Source of the DNA: Megasphaera sp. AM44-1BH
GTDB taxonomy: Bacteria > Bacillota > Negativicutes > Veillonellales > Megasphaeraceae
DNA: 64,000 nt
Direction of reading: 5' to 3'
Assembly: GCF_003467125.1 (NCBI RefSeq)
Contig: NZ_QSFA01000005.1
Location: 62,217-126,216 of the forward strand
In this document: positions 61,117 through 64,000 of the stretch, piece after piece
How the letters are laid out: the number at the start of each line of letters is the position of its first letter
Position numbering within the stretch: the first letter of the stretch is position 1
Position numbers and translations under genes: made by a program
The notes under the pieces: model-generated
Told to the model about the DNA's origin: nothing
The model's database searches: none
Seen by the model: the letters and a program-made list of their open reading frames with translations, nothing else

Positions 61117-62109
61117 ATGGATGCTGAATTACAGCAATTTATTTCAATGATAGAACCAGTGGACGGGGATTTTGCCCGTTCCTATGAAGAAAAACTGGCT
61201 GTTTCCGGCCGGGCCGACACGGTCTTGTGTCATCTGGCAGGACGGCTGGCAGCCATACGGGGCAGTGCGCGCCATGATCTTTTGAAGAAGGCCGTCGTCC
61301 TGTTTGCGGCCGACCACGCCGTCGATGGCGGCAAGAACGAATCACAGGGCAAAAACAGCAAGGCCGACGCCCTGGAAATCGCCAGCGGCCGCGGCCCCAT
61401 CAACAAAGTCGCCCACAAAGTCGGAGCCGGCGTACTGCTCCTCGATATGGGACTTCAGGAAGACATTCCCGAATCGCCGGGCGTCCAGGTACTCAAAGTC
61501 ATGGCCGGGAGCCATTACTATGGAAACGGCCCGGCCATGTCGGAAGACGACATGCTCGATGCCCTGTACAGTGGCGTCCAGATCGGCCAGAACCTGGCCG
61601 ACGAAGGCTATACGGCCATCGGCATCGGCAATCTGGGAGAACGGGCCATCCTGACGGCCTTTATCCTGACGGCGGCTTTTTACCGCTCCCGGATGACGGA
61701 CCTTGCGGGATCGCTAAAAGCCAAAAACCAGATGAAACGCCTCGGCGCCGTCCTCCGTACCCACGGCCTCGACTGCGCCCGGCCGCTCGAACTGCTGCAG
61801 AAAGCAGGCGCACCCGATATCGCCGCCATGGTGGGATGCATCCTGTCGGCGGCACACCGCCACGTCGCACTGGTCTTTGACAACGCCGTGACCGGATCGG
61901 CCGTCCTGGTGGCGCAGGCCCTGCAGCCGGCTGTGACGGGATACGTATTTCCCTCGGCGGCTTATGCCGAACCGGTGCATCAGATGCAGATGGAATACCT
62001 GCACATGAAGCCCGTCGTCAGCGATCCCGGCAAAGATGACCAGGGCATGGGATCGGCCCTGGGCCTTTCCGTACTCGACGCGGCCGTAGAATCCATGAAA
62101 GAAGACTAG
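61117..62109 (+). CDS. CobT-like nicotinate-nucleotide phosphoribosyltransferase homologue, divergent
   Basis: The 330-residue protein aligns through its length with CobT (VLFAADHAVD, GPINKVAHKVGAG, GNGPAMSEDD, DNAVTGSAVLVA, DAAVESM). Two catalytic landmarks are changed: GEMGIGNTT reads GNLGERAIL (171-179), and the GEGTGA motif carrying the catalytic base Glu317 reads DQGMGS (308-313), with Gln309 in its place. Canonical CobT makes alpha-ribazole phosphate from NaMN and dimethylbenzimidazole. It may instead handle a phenolic base, as in Sporomusa ArsAB, or another NaMN derivative; the LarC gene next door hints at nickel-pincer cofactor chemistry. Confidence 0.75.
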   Translation: MDAELQQFISMIEPVDGDFARSYEEKLAVSGRADTVLCHLAGRLAAIRGSARHDLLKKAVVLFAADHAVDGGKNESQGKNSKADALEIASGRGPINKVAHKVGAGVLLLDMGLQEDIPESPGVQVLKVMAGSHYYGNGPAMSEDDMLDALYSGVQIGQNLADEGYTAIGIGNLGERAILTAFILTAAFYRSRMTDLAGSLKAKNQMKRLGAVLRTHGLDCARPLELLQKAGAPDIAAMVGCILSAAHRHVALVFDNAVTGSAVLVAQALQPAVTGYVFPSAAYAEPVHQMQMEYLHMKPVVSDPGKDDQGMGSALGLSVLDAAVESMKED

Positions 62110-62202
62110 AAAAGCCGATGCCCCCTGTGGGGATAGGCGGTAGTGTAATTCCTGCGTATACTACTATATATAGGAATATAAAAAAAGAGGTGCTATAAAT
62201 CT

Positions 62203-63096
62203 ATGAAAACATTGTATCTTGACTGCTTTTCCGGCATCAGCGGCAATATGTTCATCGGCATGCTGATCCAGGCCGGCGTTCCCTTTGAAGAATTTCAAAA
62301 AGCCATGGCACAGCTGGGACTGGACGGCTATTCCCTGATCTGCCAGCCGGTCAACAAACTGGGCATCCAGTCCGTGTATTATAATGTCCTCCTCGACTCG
62401 GAACAGGACCATCACCATCACCACGATCACGAAGAAGGTCATGACCACCATGATCACGATCATGAACACGGCCATCACGACCATGACCACCACGATCACG
62501 ACCACCACGATCACGGTCAGTCCGTAAAGACGGCGGCTTCCCTTATCGATGCTACGGGCCATCATCACTATCATCAGCACCGGGGACTGGCAGAAATCAC
62601 GGCTATCATCGAAGCCTCCCCGTTTACGGAAGCCATCAAACAAAAGAGCCTGGCCGTATTTCAGGCACTGGCCGAAGCCGAAGCCAAAGTACACGGCGTG
62701 CCCGTCAGCGACATCCATTTCCATGAAGTGGGCGCCATCGACTGCATCCTCGATATCGTAGGGACCATCTGGGCCCTCGATTACCTGCACATCGAACAAA
62801 TCGGCACATCGGCCCTCCACGCGGGGAGCGGATTCGTCCGCTGCGCCCATGGCATCATGCCCGTACCGGCACCGGCAACGGCGGAACTCCTGGCAGGCCT
62901 GCCCTATTACTCGACGGACATCGATGGCGAACTCGTCACCCCGACGGGAGCCGCCCTGGTCAAGACACTGGCCTCCTATGCCGGCCCGCACCCGGAAGAA
63001 CTGATCCACGAAACCACGGCTTACGGGGCAGGTACCAAAGACCTGGCTATCCCCAACGTCCTGCGCGGCTTCATCGGCGAATGCAAGAAGTTCTGA
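62203..63096 (+). CDS. larC: LarC-type nickel-insertion protein, N-terminal part only, with His-rich insert
   Basis: The 297-residue protein starts with the LarC/DUF111 signature YLDCFSGISGNMFIGML and contains FHEVGAIDCILDIVGT and GIMPVPAPATAELLAG. Residues about 69-104 are a His/Asp-rich nickel-binding stretch. LarC is the CTP-dependent cyclometallase that inserts Ni into the pincer cofactor of lactate racemase. Full LarC is about 400 residues; here translation stops after GFIGECKKF and the LarC2 domain is absent, in frame or in the -1 frame. GAGGTG precedes the start at 62187-62192. Confidence 0.85.
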   Translation: MKTLYLDCFSGISGNMFIGMLIQAGVPFEEFQKAMAQLGLDGYSLICQPVNKLGIQSVYYNVLLDSEQDHHHHHDHEEGHDHHDHDHEHGHHDHDHHDHDHHDHGQSVKTAASLIDATGHHHYHQHRGLAEITAIIEASPFTEAIKQKSLAVFQALAEAEAKVHGVPVSDIHFHEVGAIDCILDIVGTIWALDYLHIEQIGTSALHAGSGFVRCAHGIMPVPAPATAELLAGLPYYSTDIDGELVTPTGAALVKTLASYAGPHPEELIHETTAYGAGTKDLAIPNVLRGFIGECKKF

Positions 63097-63181
63097 GACG
63101 GGAAGCCCAAAAAGGAACCAGACAGCATCGACCGGTATATCCCCATGATACGGAGACGGATTGAATAGAATACCAATTGGA

Positions 63182-63216
63182 AAAACCTGTTGCACATAGC
63201 GTGTGGCAGGTTTTTT
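63182..63216 (+). terminator. Rho-independent terminator after larC
   Basis: AAACCTG and CACA arms pair with GTGTG and CAGGTTT, followed by TTTTTTG. Confidence 0.85.
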
Positions 63217-63269
63217 GCGTCCTGCAGGGAGGAGGCGGATAACATAGATATATATTTATTATGGGTTTA

Positions 63270-63278
63270 TGTTATAAT
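63270..63278 (+). promoter_or_regulatory. Extended -10 promoter before cas3
   Basis: TG-T-TATAAT at 63270-63278 lies about 58 bp before the cas3 start codon; no clear -35. Confidence 0.6.
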
Positions 63279-63335
63279 ATCATTATACAATAAATTCATA
63301 AATAATTATCAAATAAGTTATATGAGGGAAAATAG

Positions 63336-64000
63336 ATGGGAACATATATTGGGCATACTAGCGAAGAGGGACGACAGCAGCTGCTGATAGACCATTTGAA
63401 AGGGACCAGCCTTTTGGCAGAACGATTTGCCAGTATATTTGATGCGGCCGAATGGGGGAAGATGGCCGGGTTATATCATGACACCGGGAAATATAGCGCG
63501 GCTTTCCAGCAACGGATCCTGGAAGAGGGACCGCGGGTCGATCATTCTACGGCTGGTGCCTTGCTGATGAAGAAAATAAAGAATGGTCCTTTGGCTCTCT
63601 GTATTGCCAGCCATCACAGCGGCCTCCTCAATATAGGAACGAAATTATCGAAAGCCGATGACGGTACCTTGAAGGGGCGGCTGAAAAAAGAATTGAAAGG
63701 CAAGCTGGACTATTCGGCTTATCGGCAGGAATTGCCTGAACCGCTGCCGATTCGCAAGGCACCGGCCTTTTTATACGGAAAAGACCAGTTTTATTACTCT
63801 TTCTTCATCCGTATGCTTTTTTCCTGCTTAGTCGATGCCGATTTCTTGGATACGGAACAATTCGTGAACGATGGCAAGGTGCAGCGCGGCGGATTCGCGA
63901 CGATGCAGGAACTTCACGATTTATTTTTTGCTTATTATGCAACATTTGGGGAACCCACTACGCCTATCAATCAAAAACGGCAGGAAATTTATCAGCAATG
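63336..64000 (+). CDS. cas3: CRISPR-associated Cas3, N-terminal HD nuclease domain (partial, type I, probably I-C)
   Basis: The reading frame is open from ATG 63336 to the window end (221 codons). It shows the Cas3 HD nuclease residues: H7 in GHTSEEG, H48-D49 in GLYHDTGKYSAAFQQR, H70 in DHSTAGA and the HH of ASHHSGLL. The segment RMLFSCLVDADFLDTE is typical of type I-C Cas3. Cas3 degrades DNA recognised by Cascade; its helicase domain lies beyond the edge. GAGGG lies 8 bp before the start, behind an extended -10. The remaining cas genes and array should follow to the right. Confidence 0.9.
   Translation, partial: MGTYIGHTSEEGRQQLLIDHLKGTSLLAERFASIFDAAEWGKMAGLYHDTGKYSAAFQQRILEEGPRVDHSTAGALLMKKIKNGPLALCIASHHSGLLNIGTKLSKADDGTLKGRLKKELKGKLDYSAYRQELPEPLPIRKAPAFLYGKDQFYYSFFIRMLFSCLVDADFLDTEQFVNDGKVQRGGFATMQELHDLFFAYYATFGEPTTPINQKRQEIYQQ

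Overview
The window reads as chromosomal DNA of a strictly anaerobic, diderm Firmicute of the class Negativicutes, most likely Megasphaera or a close relative. This rests on an outer-membrane porin with an N-terminal SLH domain, a hybrid-cluster protein, T-box leaders, a GlcD/D-lactate-dehydrogenase-type flavoprotein, CstA, and moderately GC-rich codon usage. The genus call is inference from protein content; I ran no search.

Layout. 1-4.3 kb: molybdate uptake (modA end, modB, modC) fused to a molybdoenzyme-maturation operon (XdhC, YqeC, MocA-like). 4.4-7.8 kb: two units encoding a YjhH/YagE-type aldolase and a YjhG/YagF-type dehydratase, together a D-xylonate degradation module. 7.8-13.9 kb: EamA transporter, queC, M13 peptidase, then mgsA-pyk behind a structured leader. 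14-17.7 kb: SLH porin and, divergently, hcp. 17.8-33 kb: a by-eye AT-richer block devoted to folate one-carbon chemistry. It holds a divergent SHMT, a formate channel, 5-formyl-THF cyclo-ligase, an unusual soluble two-component system, folE, a broken HD gene, fhs, fchA, folD, folC, folP, folK, a DsdA-type D-serine dehydratase and a DsdX-like permease. 33-38.9 kb: alanine/glycine symporter, aminotransferase, and ilvBN behind a T-box. 39-47.3 kb: nitrilase-family amidase, cyclophilin, GIY-YIG protein, M48 protease, SGNH hydrolase, an SsuABC-like transporter and an unrecognised nuclease-like membrane protein. 47.7-53.5 kb: cysK (T-box, Cys), AAA ATPase plus MBL hydrolase, and twin DUF445 proteins. 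54-60.6 kb: MFS transporter, GlcD-type oxidase, radical SAM protein and cstA, interspersed with a family of palindromic repeats. 61-63.1 kb: CobT-like protein and LarC1. The window ends inside a type I (probably I-C) cas3, so a CRISPR-Cas locus probably continues beyond the right edge.

How the 17.8-33 kb block may work: the SHMT-like enzyme carries substitutions at Tyr55, Tyr64/65 and His228 (E. coli numbering), positions that shape the substrate pocket. Next to D-serine dehydratase and a DsdX-like permease this suggests a D-serine (or alpha-methylserine-type) hydroxymethyltransferase. It would feed methylene-THF to a dehydrogenase-only FolD, a separate cyclohydrolase (FchA) and Fhs, yielding NADH, ATP and formate, with formate leaving through the FNT channel. 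A 13-bp site shared (inverted) upstream of the glyA-like and folE transcription units, with a weaker match upstream of fhs, suggests one regulator, perhaps the AraC-type response regulator encoded inside the block.

The second notable theme is a family of about 161-bp perfectly centred palindromic elements with GGACCCACG ends, mixed with 7-bp tandem arrays. They sit within 0-2 bases of stop codons.
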